A stretch of 44,954 bases of DNA, from the NCBI RefSeq assembly GCF_003688935.1, contig NZ_REGE01000015.1, positions 1 to 44,954 of the forward strand. The letters are read 5' to 3'. Position numbers and translations under genes: made by a program. The DNA is from Corynebacterium macginleyi. Its GTDB lineage: Bacteria > Actinomycetota > Actinomycetes > Mycobacteriales > Mycobacteriaceae. Every line of letters starts with the position of its first letter. Within the stretch, counting starts at the first letter, position 1. Positions 23,541 through 35,000 of the stretch are shown here, one piece after another. Under the pieces are notes generated by a model that was given only the letters and a program-made list of their open reading frames with translations, made no database searches and was not told the origin of the DNA.

Positions 23541-23699
23541 ATGTCTAAAATTTCAAGCGCACTAATAGTGCTAGCCGTGCTTATCACACTCACCCAAGAA
23601 AGCACCCCAATATTATGGATAATCATGGCCGCCACTGTGGTTACGCTCACAATTGAGACCGTCCAGCTCGTACAGAAATGGCGGAAAAATGCAGCCTAA
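23541..23699 (+). CDS. small membrane protein, 52 aa
   Basis: ATG 23541 opens a short protein with two hydrophobic segments (SALIVLAVLITL and WIIMAATVVTLTI) and a basic end (KWRKNAA). GAAAGG lies upstream. The last codons overlap the next gene by 11 bp. No family is recognised. It belongs with the preceding small membrane peptide and the following DNA-binding protein. Confidence 0.6.
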   Translation: MSKISSALIVLAVLITLTQESTPILWIIMAATVVTLTIETVQLVQKWRKNAA

Positions 23700-23916
23700 A
23701 ATCATTGACGCGGACACAGGAAAAGAACTGTGGCGCGCTACAGAGTGCGCAGCGCACTGCGGTATCACCCCACGTACGTGGGCGAGTTACTACGCGAATA
23801 AACGCACACCCGCCCCTGTGGCCATGCTCGATGGCCGTAGCGCACTGTGGCTTGCTGAGGATATTAAGCTCTGGCATGCGGCCCGGCCGGGCTCACCGGC
23901 ACAGCTGCGCCGCTAA
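23689..23916 (+). CDS. AlpA/excisionase-like DNA-binding protein, 75 aa
   Basis: ATG 23689 lies inside the end of the previous gene. The sequence has a helix-turn-helix of the MerR/AlpA/Xis type: RATECAAHCGITPRTWASYY followed by a wing with basic and proline residues (NKRTPAPVAM) and LWLAEDIKLWHAAR, as in phage excisionases and AlpA-like activators. It may control the phage or its own promoter. Its 3' end overlaps the convergent minus-strand gene by 4 bp. Confidence 0.7.
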   Translation: MQPKIIDADTGKELWRATECAAHCGITPRTWASYYANKRTPAPVAMLDGRSALWLAEDIKLWHAARPGSPAQLRR

Positions 23917-24509
23917 GCTTCCTCCCCGGTTTCTTCCCAGCTGTTGTCGGTTCCGGGTTCGGCGCGGTTGCCGTCGGTGGTGGAGCGCCACTGCTTGCCT
24001 TTGTGGGTGACGATAGCGCCCGCCGGATAAAGCTCAGCCTTATTGGCCGGTTCACGCCATGCCGGGGTGCTTGGTGCCGGTGATTCTTCCACCCGGCCGC
24101 CGGTCGGGGCCTCCGCCTGCTCGTCTTCTTTCGGTGGATTGTAGACCTCCCACCCAGAATCCGGCGCACTCGGCTTAGCGTAATTCAGCCCGTCCCGACG
24201 ATTGATGTAAATACGGCCCTCATCCATCACCGCCTCGCCCAGAAAATACGCCTTATGCTTCTTCCCCTGTGGACTATGCCACGCGGGAATGATGCCATCA
24301 CCATTAATCGCGGCCTCCTCCGTTGCTACGTCCGGGCGCGTAATCTCGCCCTGCGCCGCCAAATCCTTCACCATCTCCACCTGCGCTTCCTCCACCGCAG
24401 GCAATGCTTGACGACGCTTGACCTCATCATCAAAAATCCAGTCTAAAAATTCATCCCAATCATGGGCGCTGAGACTTTTGACAGCGGATTTCAATTCTTG
24501 AATACTCAT
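23913..24509 (-). CDS. phage protein with C-terminal carbohydrate-binding-like domain, 198 aa
   Basis: The C-terminal 50 residues (YPAGAIVTHKGKQWRSTTDGN, then DNSWEE) resemble the chitin-binding CBM5/12 fold, with the usual W and aromatic positions. The middle has IPAWHSPQGKKHKAY, which may be a small binding module too. GGAGAAATT precedes the ATG. It follows the tail fibre gene in the late operon, so it is probably a tail-tip receptor or wall-binding protein. Confidence 0.65.
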   Translation of the reverse strand: MSIQELKSAVKSLSAHDWDEFLDWIFDDEVKRRQALPAVEEAQVEMVKDLAAQGEITRPDVATEEAAINGDGIIPAWHSPQGKKHKAYFLGEAVMDEGRIYINRRDGLNYAKPSAPDSGWEVYNPPKEDEQAEAPTGGRVEESPAPSTPAWREPANKAELYPAGAIVTHKGKQWRSTTDGNRAEPGTDNSWEETGEEA

Positions 24510-24524
24510 AATTTCTCCTTACAT

Positions 24525-26018
24525 TTAGGAAGCTGGATAAACGAAGGTTCCAATAGCAGTGTCAGATATGCGCTCTACTACAGCCTTGGTTGTCTTGATA
24601 GTGAAAATCCCTGCTTTATTACCAGCAGTATCTAGCACCACACCGTAAAAAAGACCCAATTCAGGTGCGCAATCTGCTGGAACAGTGATTTCAGCACCTT
24701 GTCGCGCCCCGTATAAATGCACTCGCACCATGCCATTAGAATATTTTCGGAAATTAATCTTCTGCTCGGGAAATGAATAGTTTTTCAGCACCTTGAGCTT
24801 ATGCGTCGCTGAACTTACGTACTCTGACAGCCCCGAAATATCCGTTACCCTGTGCGTGTGATTAGCTGGTGCCACCCTACTCAGGTCAGTCTTCTCATCC
24901 ACGTACCGCTTATTGGTCACATCTGAATAGTCCCTAGGGCGGTTAGGTGCCCAGATACAACTCGGGTCATTCAGGCTTATCTTTCCGCCCCGAGACATGA
25001 TGATGGTGCCTGTTCTGATAGAAAGCAGACCGTGTTTACCAGCAGCAATAGGCACCCCAATGTGGTCCTTACCACCTATCTCGCTCGTAGTCTCTGGCCG
25101 GTAGGCTTTAAACCGCTTCTCCAACTCCCCGCTGCGCACCACATCAGACAGCTGGTCTAGCCTCGCGTACTGGCTGAGGTCAATATTATCCACCTCACCC
25201 GGCGGGCCCTGCGGGCCACGCTCACCCCGTGGCCCAGTCAGTGGTGGAGACTGCTTACCATTCACCGTAACTCGGTCACCATCCCACCGAGTCGAGGTAG
25301 CTATTTCCCTCACCTGCCGAGCAGCCGCATCAGCACGCCCGACAGCACCCTCAGCCTCACGAGCCGACGCAGCAGCCGCATTAGCATGACCCTGAGCCGT
25401 ACTCGCATGCCCCTGTGCAGCATCGCGGGCCTCAACAGCGGCATCACGAGCCGAACCGACTTCTCCTCGAGCGCCTTCCGCACGGTCAGCAGCACGCCCC
25501 GCCCCCTCAGCAGAAGACCGCGCCCGAGACGCATGACCCTCCGCCGACGACGCATGACCCTTAGCCTCCTCAGCCGACGACGCAGCAGCCTCAGCCTGCC
25601 CCCGCGCCACCACCGCCTGCTCACCAGCCGTACTGGCATGACCCCGCGCAGCCTCAGCCTCCGACCGCGCCGAATCCAAAGCCCCCATCATCTCCGCAGA
25701 CAACCGTTCAATCTCACGCGCCGACGCCTCATCCACCACCTGACCAGCACGCACCACATGCCGCAAAGACTGCTCATCGCCCTCACCAACGACGATAGGA
25801 ATCGTATCCACAGCCCTACCCTGCGAAATCAACGCAAGTACCGCAGGCCCAGGCAACGCCGTAAACGTTACCTCTCCATCATTAACAGGGAAACGGTCAT
25901 TCCCCGTCGTCACCACACCACCCGCATGAGTACGCACCTCACGGGCATGCACCCACACCTCACTAACCTGCGCCGCACGCGACGACACAAACAACAAACT
26001 TCCACTCACAGTAGCCAT
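24525..26018 (-). CDS. tail fibre protein with coiled coil and collagen-like segment, 497 aa
   Basis: An N-terminal domain (about 1-100) is followed by a very Ala/Glu-rich coiled coil at about 105-235 with repeats of the form HASTAxGHA. A short collagen-like stretch follows (GPRGERGPQGPPGE, about 255-270), and then a C-terminal region of 220 residues likely to bind the host. TTAAGGAGGG precedes the ATG. The long Ala-rich repeats are poor in stops on the other strand, which makes an open antisense frame. This is a trimeric fibre by plan. Confidence 0.8.
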   Translation of the reverse strand: MATVSGSLLFVSSRAAQVSEVWVHAREVRTHAGGVVTTGNDRFPVNDGEVTFTALPGPAVLALISQGRAVDTIPIVVGEGDEQSLRHVVRAGQVVDEASAREIERLSAEMMGALDSARSEAEAARGHASTAGEQAVVARGQAEAAASSAEEAKGHASSAEGHASRARSSAEGAGRAADRAEGARGEVGSARDAAVEARDAAQGHASTAQGHANAAAASAREAEGAVGRADAAARQVREIATSTRWDGDRVTVNGKQSPPLTGPRGERGPQGPPGEVDNIDLSQYARLDQLSDVVRSGELEKRFKAYRPETTSEIGGKDHIGVPIAAGKHGLLSIRTGTIIMSRGGKISLNDPSCIWAPNRPRDYSDVTNKRYVDEKTDLSRVAPANHTHRVTDISGLSEYVSSATHKLKVLKNYSFPEQKINFRKYSNGMVRVHLYGARQGAEITVPADCAPELGLFYGVVLDTAGNKAGIFTIKTTKAVVERISDTAIGTFVYPAS

Positions 26019-26027
26019 AAACCCTCC

Positions 26028-27284
26028 TTAATCCGGGACAATAATCGCCAAACCAGCCTTCACCGACTCAAAAACACCCACACGAAACTCCTTCCCCGTC
26101 TCCTGCACACCAAGAGAAATCTGAGCCGAAACCGGATACGAAATCAACGCCTCAACCCACGCAAAAATCGCCACCGTCCCCGACCACGAACCCAACTTGT
26201 CGAAATAAATATTGCCGCGCCGAACCTGAATAGTGCCCAACGCGTTCACCCCACCCCTACTCCCAAAAGCAATAAACTGCGGCTGCCGTCGCTGCACATC
26301 CGCAATAACACCACTCAACCGCTGCGATTGAGCATTAAGCCGCGCCTGATTCTGCTGTATCTCCTGCTGACGAGCAGAATTCGTACGAATCAAATTCGTA
26401 TTCGCCTTCTGCCCCTCACGCAAAGCCTCATCAGAGCGACGCAATGCCTCATTTGTTTCCTGCTGCACACGCCACAACTGCGTATTCATCTGCAAATACG
26501 CCGGAATAAGACCCGGGGCAGGGTCCTCACCATTACGCCGAAGCTGCCGATTCAACCCCTCCAGCGACGCCAGCAAATCCCGTTGCTGCTCACCCCCACC
26601 AGTCAACACACTACGCACCGACTCCACATCAGCACGCCGCGCTGATGACTCAGCACTAATCGCCTGCTTACGATTACTTGTCTCAGCCTGAATCTTTGCA
26701 TCCAGCCCGGCTAAGTCACGCCGGTCGTCCACCACGGCCTTATAAATATCCGCGTTCTCAGCCAGGCGCGCATCAGCATCAGACACCAGCTGCCCGCCGA
26801 CGTGCACAGCCCAATCAGTATCCGAGTGTTCCGTGCGCTTCGGTTCAATGCGTGTCACGCGCAGCGGCACCACACGCCCCCATATATCCACATTCGCCAA
26901 ATCGCCCACGACGAAATCCTCAAAAGGACGCCACGGGCCGAGACCAGCCAGGCTAATGTCCGACTCGAGGAAGAAATCACCCGAGGTGCGTTGCGCTGCT
27001 TCGTCCAGGACTCGTTCCACGTTCGACGTCGGCGTGGTGCCCTCACCCTTGGCGGTGATGTCCACGTCAGCGCGTACGAACCGGCGAAACATCCCGCCGA
27101 CCCTTTTACGCGGGTCCAATGAGGACACGTAAGCAAGCTCATTGCCCGGCGCTGCCACCTCGTACACGTCCTCCAGGTCCACGCCCTCAGGCAACGTGAG
27201 GTTATATTTCCCGAACGCCGTCGAGGCGAGCGAGCGCAACACAGTTACTTGAGCAGAATCAGCCACAAAATACGGTATGGGCAC
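26028..27284 (-). CDS. minor tail protein, 418 aa
   Basis: The N-terminal 190 residues are a mixed domain (WGRVVPLRVTRIEPKR, HVGGQLVSDADARL). A long coiled coil (about 195-340; LNRQLRRNGE, TNSARQQEIQQNQARLNAQS) and a beta-rich C-terminal domain follow. The start is GTG 27284, with AAAGGAGGTGG ahead, next to the stop of the preceding gene. It is probably a baseplate or fibre-base protein. Confidence 0.7.
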   Translation of the reverse strand: MPIPYFVADSAQVTVLRSLASTAFGKYNLTLPEGVDLEDVYEVAAPGNELAYVSSLDPRKRVGGMFRRFVRADVDITAKGEGTTPTSNVERVLDEAAQRTSGDFFLESDISLAGLGPWRPFEDFVVGDLANVDIWGRVVPLRVTRIEPKRTEHSDTDWAVHVGGQLVSDADARLAENADIYKAVVDDRRDLAGLDAKIQAETSNRKQAISAESSARRADVESVRSVLTGGGEQQRDLLASLEGLNRQLRRNGEDPAPGLIPAYLQMNTQLWRVQQETNEALRRSDEALREGQKANTNLIRTNSARQQEIQQNQARLNAQSQRLSGVIADVQRRQPQFIAFGSRGGVNALGTIQVRRGNIYFDKLGSWSGTVAIFAWVEALISYPVSAQISLGVQETGKEFRVGVFESVKAGLAIIVPD

Positions 27285-28256
27285 CTATGCCACCTCCTTT
27301 ACTGTCATCACGGTCATCGCATGCTCAAAACTCCGATACGACAAAGTACGAGAAGACTCGCCCTGAGACGGGGTGATGTCCACATCTCGCGGAGCCATAT
27401 CCGACGTGGCCTGATTCCAGCACCGCACCGGCGCATCACCAGGCCACCACAAATACGCGCCAAGAATGACACCAGCGTTCTCAGCCTGCTTACTCACCGT
27501 CTCCCACAAGAAACCGTCGCGAGCTTCCAGACTGATTTCCGCCGACGTATCCAGCTCCGGCACCTCAACCACGTGGTAAGGGTCATCAACCCATTTCGTC
27601 CCATCAGGGTCTGCTTGGGTACGCATTGTCGCGTCTAGGGATTCTTGGGCCAGGCGGCGGATGACGAAAGCGGCAGGCCCGTTTTTCCACACAAACATCG
27701 GCCGCGTCGCCAACTCGACGCGTGCCATGTACCTGGGCTTCTTATATTCCAGGCCAGATTCATCGGATTCTGTCTCGTATGGCTCAGCTTTCCACCACGC
27801 CGCAGGCCACGACACAGCCGGTACCGTGTGCCACACATCCATAAGGTTTAGGGCGTTAATCGTAATTTCTGACGGCGTGCCGTCATTCGTGGGGTCGTTT
27901 CCGACGGCGTGCACAATCGCCCCACCCCGGCGCACCACCGTGCCATTCTTGCCGGGGAATGCCACCAGCAGCATGTAGTCACCCTCGGCGGTAGGCAACT
28001 GGCCGGACGGGTCAAAATGCTCAATCGCCGAGGTCAGCAAAAGCTCCGTAACGCGGTTGGGCCTCCCATACTGGTCACGTGCAGGGAATGTCATCTGCAA
28101 ATCAGCCGCATCCATCCACTGCTCCGGCGTGTCATGCTCCGACGGCATCGGCAATGTAAAAAGCGGCGCGCCATTAGCATCACCAATCCCATACCACCGG
28201 CCCTGCGTCCGCACTGTATGGTTGACGGTCTTTTGCCACGAGTCCCAATCGGTCAT
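27285..28256 (-). CDS. minor tail protein, phage Gp37-like, 323 aa
   Basis: The layout (TGRWYGIGDANGAPLFTLP-like beta start, a middle segment MARVELATRPMFVW, then ISLEARDGFLWETVSKQAENAG) fits the tail-associated Gp37-like family of actinobacterial siphophages. I prefer ATG 28256, with AGGTG at good spacing, over GTG 28262. It follows the distal tail protein after a gap that contains a terminator-like hairpin. It probably forms part of the baseplate hub. Confidence 0.7.
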   Translation of the reverse strand: MTDWDSWQKTVNHTVRTQGRWYGIGDANGAPLFTLPMPSEHDTPEQWMDAADLQMTFPARDQYGRPNRVTELLLTSAIEHFDPSGQLPTAEGDYMLLVAFPGKNGTVVRRGGAIVHAVGNDPTNDGTPSEITINALNLMDVWHTVPAVSWPAAWWKAEPYETESDESGLEYKKPRYMARVELATRPMFVWKNGPAAFVIRRLAQESLDATMRTQADPDGTKWVDDPYHVVEVPELDTSAEISLEARDGFLWETVSKQAENAGVILGAYLWWPGDAPVRCWNQATSDMAPRDVDITPSQGESSRTLSYRSFEHAMTVMTVKEVA

Positions 28257-28283
28257 GCTCACACCTCACAAAAATTCAGTTAG

Positions 28284-28314
28284 AAAAAATAGGGGGAGGC
28301 GGGGCCGCACCTCC
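28284..28314 (-). terminator. intrinsic terminator inside the tail operon
   Basis: On the minus strand, GGAGG and CCTCC (28295-28314) form a stem with a short loop, followed by CCCTATTTTTT. On the plus strand GGGGCC and GGCCCC (28301-28330), with TTTTTTT after, form another. It lies between the distal tail gene and the next tail gene. Confidence 0.6.
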
Positions 28315-28339
28315 ACATGCTTTAGGCCCCTTTTTTTGT

Positions 28340-29074
28340 CTAGCTCCACGGGTCAGCCACACCAATCGACCACTCAAGCTGAGCGCCCGCGGGTAGCTTC
28401 CATACGCCCTGCCCGCCGGGTGGGACGCTTTCGGGGAAAGCTCCGTCCAGGCGAAGGTTCATCGGATTCAAATCCACCACTGCTTCCGACTCCACGGCCG
28501 GAAGCGTGAACGTCGCCGACGATGGGGTTGTTACTGCCCCACCGGCACCCTTATAGCGGATTATCGGCCATACTGGAACATCACCATGATTCGTCACTGT
28601 GACGTTACCTGTACCTGCCATTAGTGACGATTTCGCAACACCATCCACGCACACCACCGGAACCGACAAAACCTCAGCGGAACGCCGCCTCATGTCCACC
28701 GGCACACCCGGCAACGCCCCGTCTACGACGAGCTCAAACGTAAGCGGCGACAGTGGGTTATCTGACTCAATGCTGAGCACGCACGGATTCAACCATGTTG
28801 CCGCCGCCCACCCTTGGCGCAAACGCCGGTACACGTCCTCCAGGTCACGACCCTCACGAGCCTTCAAATAAAACTCCAGCTCCGCCTGAATCGGCCCAAA
28901 ACGACGCGCCCCCGGCAAAACCCCAGCACCACCAGGCACCGCAATATCAGACCTAGACGCATTCGCTTTCAGCTCCTCCAGCATGCCGTACGGCGCAAGC
29001 ACCTCAGACTCCCGGTCAGTCCCGGTAAGCCTCCACTCGTCACCCAGAGCGGTAATCAGCACCACATTCAGCAT
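28340..29074 (-). CDS. distal tail protein (Dit-like), 244 aa
   Basis: A beta-rich protein located directly after the tape measure gene. The N-terminal half (LEFYLKAREGRDLEDVYRRLRQGW, then LSPLTFELVVDG) and a C-terminal galectin-like half (GNVTVTNHGDVPVWPIIRYKG) match the two-domain plan of siphophage Dit proteins, which link the tail tube to the baseplate. The phrase VTNHGDVPVWPII is typical. No oddities. Confidence 0.82.
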   Translation of the reverse strand: MLNVVLITALGDEWRLTGTDRESEVLAPYGMLEELKANASRSDIAVPGGAGVLPGARRFGPIQAELEFYLKAREGRDLEDVYRRLRQGWAAATWLNPCVLSIESDNPLSPLTFELVVDGALPGVPVDMRRRSAEVLSVPVVCVDGVAKSSLMAGTGNVTVTNHGDVPVWPIIRYKGAGGAVTTPSSATFTLPAVESEAVVDLNPMNLRLDGAFPESVPPGGQGVWKLPAGAQLEWSIGVADPWS

Positions 29075-29077
29075 TGT

Positions 29078-32000
29078 TTAGACACGCTCCTTTCGACGAG
29101 CCGTCGCCACCTCACTAGCCGAGCGCACCATACGGTAAGCCGCGCTCGTACCAGCCGTGACCTCAGCCAAAAGCTGGTCAATCTGGTCTGCGGTGTACAT
29201 CTTCGACCCGTCCAGGTGAATCGTGGTCTCCCGGCGAATCTGGTCACGCACACCCTGGTTGGCATACTTCTTGTCCAACTTCCAATTAACACCGGCTGCG
29301 GCCGCAGCATCACTATTAGCCTGAGCAGCCCGCAGATACTCGCCACGCAACCCCTCATTGCCCTTAGCGAAAGCCCCAGCCGACTGCTCCAGCGACTTAA
29401 TCGTGTACTCAAGACCCTTAATAGTGCGCTCAAGCGGATTAGATTTCTCATACAAGTCCATCTCAGACTTAAAGTCCTCGACTTGCCGCTCCAACTGCTT
29501 CTTTTGGTCTCGCGCATCATAAATCGGCTTTAGCGCCTCATTAACCCGCAGCGCCGTCTCCGCATCCGCCAGCTGCGGCATCCGCGCACGCAGCACATCC
29601 ATCGGGGTACCACCACGGTAGGCAGCCCTAGCCATGAGCTTTAGCGTGCGGTCCAATTCACCACGGTCAATAGTGACCCCGGTTTCCTTGACCACCGCGT
29701 CCAAAGCTTCTCGTAGGCCCTCCAGCTTAGCTTTCTGGCCACGATACTCATTAGCGAATGAGCCCTGGGCACCTAAGCGAGCACCCCATTTACCCAGCGT
29801 GTTTTTATTCATCGCTTGAGTAAGCTGCGCCATTTCAGACATAAGCTTCGCCACCTGCGCGGTACCGGTAGCCTCCACCAGGTCGACACCGGCGACTTTC
29901 GCAGACATGCGAATCAGCCGCTCGTGCGCCGCCAACAAGTCCTGCTGATTTCGCAGGTTTTGGCGCGCCGCAGCAGCCAAAGCAGCTTCGGCCTTAATGT
30001 GCTCCAGACGAGCAGTGACCTCACCCTTAAGCGCTTCGGCACGCGCTTTCTCATAGGTGTACAGCGCACTAATAGCCGCATCAGACCATTGCTCCAACAC
30101 ACCCTGCGACTTCATCGCCTGATATGCCAAATACGAGTCCCAGTCCTCATGCAAGCCCATCAGTTTCAGCTGAGCGATGGTCGCACCGCGCTTAATCTCA
30201 GCATCCAAAGCCAAACGCGCCTCAGCCACCTTCAACGCACCCTCAGCTTCCGCAATGTAACGGTCATGCTGAGCCAGCATTAGGTTGTACTCGGCTTCCC
30301 GCTGAGCATTCGCACCGCGCACAAGCGCCTGCTGCAATTTAGCCGCATTGGTCTCTAGCTCCATGGTGAGCTTCGCATAATCCGCAATCACCGCCCAACC
30401 ATCAGCCAAAGCCTTAAGCGCATCAAGGCGGGCCTTTCGAACCTTCTCGATTATTTCCTTCACCGCAGCCACAATCTTTTTAATAATGGCGATACCCGCC
30501 TTGAGTAGGTCAAGCGCCATACCCAAAGTAATTCCAGCTGGGCCAACAAACGCCGCCATAGCTGACAAACCACCCGTAAGCGGTGCGAGTCCAGCACCAA
30601 CAGCGGCAGCAGGGACCCCCAAAGTCACGAGCTGGTTTGCAAACTTCTCCACCATCGGCAGCAAACCACTGACCTGCGCCTGCGATACCAAAACGATGTT
30701 ATCCAAGTCCATGGCCTGCTGCTTGCGAGCAGCAACCAGCTCCTGCTCAGCCTTAGCCACAGCATCATTAGCCCTAATGACCTCCTCGGCATGCTTCTGA
30801 GCATTCTCCTCCGAATTCTTATCCACCCCCTCACGGACTTGCTTCAGCTTCTCTTCAGCCTCGGTAACCTTGTCAGCGGCCTTTGCACGAGCATCATCAG
30901 AATCAGCCTTAGCTTTCTCAGCCTTCGCCTCATCGAGCGCCTTCTGCGCATCATCAATTTTCTTTTGGTCGTCCGCAGACACGCCAGCAGGCCGATTAGC
31001 CAGCTCTGCAGCAGCCTGCCGCGCCTCCTGCAAAGCTTTTTCTTTATCGGCCAGATTCTGCACATGCCCGATAGCGCGAGCACGAGAATCCCACAGAGTA
31101 TCTTCCGCATCGAGTACCTGCGTGATTACCTCCGTGCCCGGCAGGTCTAGACCAAGGTCTAGGAGACGGCGCACACCCTGGCGGGCATTAATGCCCTCAA
31201 CACTGTTGTAATCGCCGACCTTCATAAACCAGTCCTGAGCACTATCAGTGGCCTGAGCAATAGCCTCAGTCTGCTTCTTAATCGCAGGCACCAAATCCCC
31301 AAGGGACTTGACCATCTCGGACACCGAAGCCCACTGCGCATTAGTCAAAACCGGCTCCGGCTTACCCGACAGATTTAACGCCAGATTACCGTTCTGCAGC
31401 CAGCCACCACTATCGTGCAGACCAATGGCACGACCTGCCAAATCCATTACACCCCGGGCACCATCGCGTACGATGTCGCCGACTTCTTTTGCGGCGGTAA
31501 ACACGGTGGATAAGCGGTCCCCAAGATTAGTGACAATGTCTGCAGTCTTATCAGCCATGGACTTTTTGCCCTTGTCGTAGACCCCGCGGGGGATTTCCTT
31601 CCAGCTAGGCGGGCCAGAGGGCAGTCGAGCGGCAATCGGACCCATGATTTTGTCAATAGCACCCTCAACCTTGTTGGAAACGTAGGCGCGCATCATGTCC
31701 GGCGACGGGCCACCACTGCCCTTACCAATCTCGAAAGCGCCCCCCGGGCCAATGGGCAGGTGATAATGCGTCGTAAAATACGAGTCATTAGCACCAGCGG
31801 CACCCGCTCCGTACTTCACCAGCGAAGGGGAGCCGCCAGATTCGACGTTTACCGCACCAACCCGCGACGTAGCGCCCAAAGTTCCTGCGGTATGGCCGCC
31901 GGCCGCACCGCCATTGGTCACACCAATAGAAAACGTGTTGCCTTTAAGCCCAGCAACGAAACCCTGCGGGCCAGCCGGGTACTGCGAGTTTCCGCCGCCG

Positions 32001-35000
32001 TTGAACGCCATCGTTGCCCATTGACGAGCACCACTACCGCCACCCATCACGTCGGCAATGCCCGACATGAAGCCGGAGCAGTCAGTACCACCGCCACCGT
32101 CAGCGGAACCACCCAGGACATACGGGCGACCATGCCGAGACTTCGCCCAAAGATGCCCCTTCTCCAGCTGCAGCTCCCACATCGGGCGGACCTCGCCGCC
32201 GTCCTTAAACGCACCCTGCGGGAACAGCCCCGGCGCGGCACCTGCTAAGTCACCCACACGAGAATCCACGCGTGGCAACAGCGCCAAGTTTTTCCCGTCG
32301 AAGGTGAATCCACGCCCATGTTTCAGCGCGTCACGCATGGCATACATGGCGGACTGTCCGCCGATGTCACGCACATCTTGCGCCGTCCATACATGCTCAC
32401 CATTCGACAGCCACGCCAAAATGTCATCCGACGTGCCGGTGCCCTTACCGCGGATAGCGCCACCAGTAGCGTATCCACCAATTGGGGACAGGCGTTTTGC
32501 TGTTTTCGGCTCCAACGGCAAGAATCCAGCGATAGTGTCCCACGCCTTAGCGATGCCGTCGTTGTAGACGGTGTTAATCATGAAGTTGATCGGCTTCGCC
32601 AGCACGGACTTCAACCCATCCCATACGCTGCGGATGCCGTCAACAACAGTCCCGAAGAACGACTTGAGCTGCGTCAACCCGTCCTTAAACGGGGTGAAAA
32701 CACGGTCGTTAATCCACGCCCAGCCCTTATGCAGCTGGGCGCCCATCCAGTCCCACTTCTCAGAAATCCACGTCACAACGTCCAGGAAATTCTTCCAAAG
32801 GTTCTTGTACCCGTCGATAGCGCGCAAAATGACGTTCTGGTAAATCCAGTTCCACACGTCGGACAGCCGGTCCGCCATCCACTGCCACTTGTCCGCAATC
32901 CAGTTGATGACCTGCTGGACGTTGTCCCACAGCGTTTTGAGGGCATTAACGTAGAACATGATGACGTTGTCGTAAATCCAATTTACGACAGCTGAAAGCC
33001 TATCCGACATCCACTGCCATTTTTCGCCAATCCAACCCAAAACGTTCTGGATAGCAGGCCACAGGGTGTTCTGGAAAAAGTCGGCCATGGGCCGCAGCAC
33101 ACTATCACGAATCCAGGACCACAAGGCAGAAAACGTATCCGACAAGGCCTTCCAGGCATCACCAATCCTGGTAAATACCTGCTGCAGCCCAGGCCACAGC
33201 ACATTGGTGGCAAAATCCGCGAGCGCCTGGAACACCGGCCGGATGATGTTCCCCCACGCCCACGACAAACTATCCCCAAAGTTAGAGAGCAGCCCGCCAA
33301 CTTTGGTGAAAACCGTTTGGATTATGGGCCAAAACTTATCCTTGATATAGCCCAAGAACTCGAAAATCTTGCCCCACACCGCAGCAAATACACTGACCAC
33401 GGTCTCAGCCCACCAGGTGAAAGCGCCGACAACTTTTTCAACGATGACCCGGGCGACTTCCTGAACTGCATCGATGATAGGTGCCATGGCCTCACGCGCC
33501 TCACCGAATTTCTGAACCGCGCTATCCCATAGGTCCTTAGCCCAGGAAAAGAAGCCGGACATTTTTTCCTTGACCGTGTCCCAGCCGGACTTGAGCACAT
33601 CCATGAATTGAGCCCAGATTTTCTTACCGGTCTCAGTCTTCGTAAAAAACCACGTCAGGCCCGCCACCAGGGCAGCAACCGCAGAAATCACCACGAAAAT
33701 AACGTTTGTCTTCAAAGCCTTGTTAAAAAGCTTCGTCTCAACCGTGGCCAGCTCCGTCACCTTTTTATACAGGCCCAGCGCCCCATTCCAGGCTTTCACC
33801 GCAACGACCGCCGCAGTAATAGAGCCAGCAAAAGTGCCCAAAGCAACACTTAAAGGAATCAGCCAGTCACTGTTTTTCTGCACCCACTCGCCAAAGTCTT
33901 TAAACGCGGGGATGAGACTATCGGTAACCCACTTAGCCAGGGATTCGAATTTTTCCGCAGCAAAATCCAACGCGGGCACAAGACTTTTGTATAGCTCTGT
34001 CGCGACTGGCTCCAAAGCAACCATAACCCGGGTCTTGAACTGGTCCCACCTCTCGGCAAAATCAGCGGTTTGTTCAGCCATATCAGCAATTGTGTCCGAC
34101 GTTGCACCCGTGGCACCCATGAAATCTTCCACGGACAAAGTGCCAGTTTTCACCGCATCGACAAATTGGGTAGCGCCGCGAGTGCCGAAAATACCCGCAG
34201 CCATATTAATGGCCGCTGCTTCATCACCAGCTTTAATGAAATCTTCAATAGACCCAATAGTCTCTTTCAACGCCTCCGGCGCGTCACGACCCTCAGCCGC
34301 GAACCCCGCCAAAGCACGCTGCATCGACTGCAACGTCTTATCCGCATCCAAACCGGCCTTATCCATCTGACCAACCAAGGCAGCAGAATCAGCCATGGAA
34401 AACCCGAAACCGCGCAGCGCCGGGCCAGCCTTCACCGCAGACTTCGACAAATCAGTAATAGTCAAGCCCGTGGCCTGAGAAATCTGGAAAAGTTCATCCA
34501 AAGCGCCCGGCATGTCCTTAGCCTCAACGCCGAAACCGCTCATCGCTTTAGACACTTCGTTGATGTCTGCATCGACACCTAAATTCTGCAGCTGCAGGAA
34601 TTGGGACGTCATCTTTTCCAGCGGCTCACCGGTCAACCCCAGGCGCGTATTCAAGTCCGCCAGAGTGCTACCAATAGCGCCCATATCAGAGCCCACACCA
34701 ATAGACTCCGTGGCGACATTGCGCATCGATTCTTTCAGGTCATCGAAAGCCTGACCAGATGCACCCGTGCCTACGCGGATGCTATCGTAAGCGTCATCAA
34801 ACTGGGAGCCCATATCGAACAGGGCCTTACCGACGACGGCAGCGCCACCAGCTAAGGCGGTAAAACCCGCTGCTGCCTTAAGCTGCCAATTCTCCAGCCG
34901 CTCAGACTTCGCCGCCGCATCATCAGCCGCGTCACCAGCCTCACGCATCGCGCCAGCCGATTCCTTCGCACCATGAGCATTCTCTTTTTGGGCATCACCC

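Noticed and set aside
25386..26645. 419-codon open frame on the plus strand across two tail genes
   Set aside because: It is antisense to the Ala-rich coiled coils of the fibre and minor tail proteins, has a biased Arg/Thr/His/Leu composition and lacks a ribosome site. The real genes on the minus strand explain the open frame.
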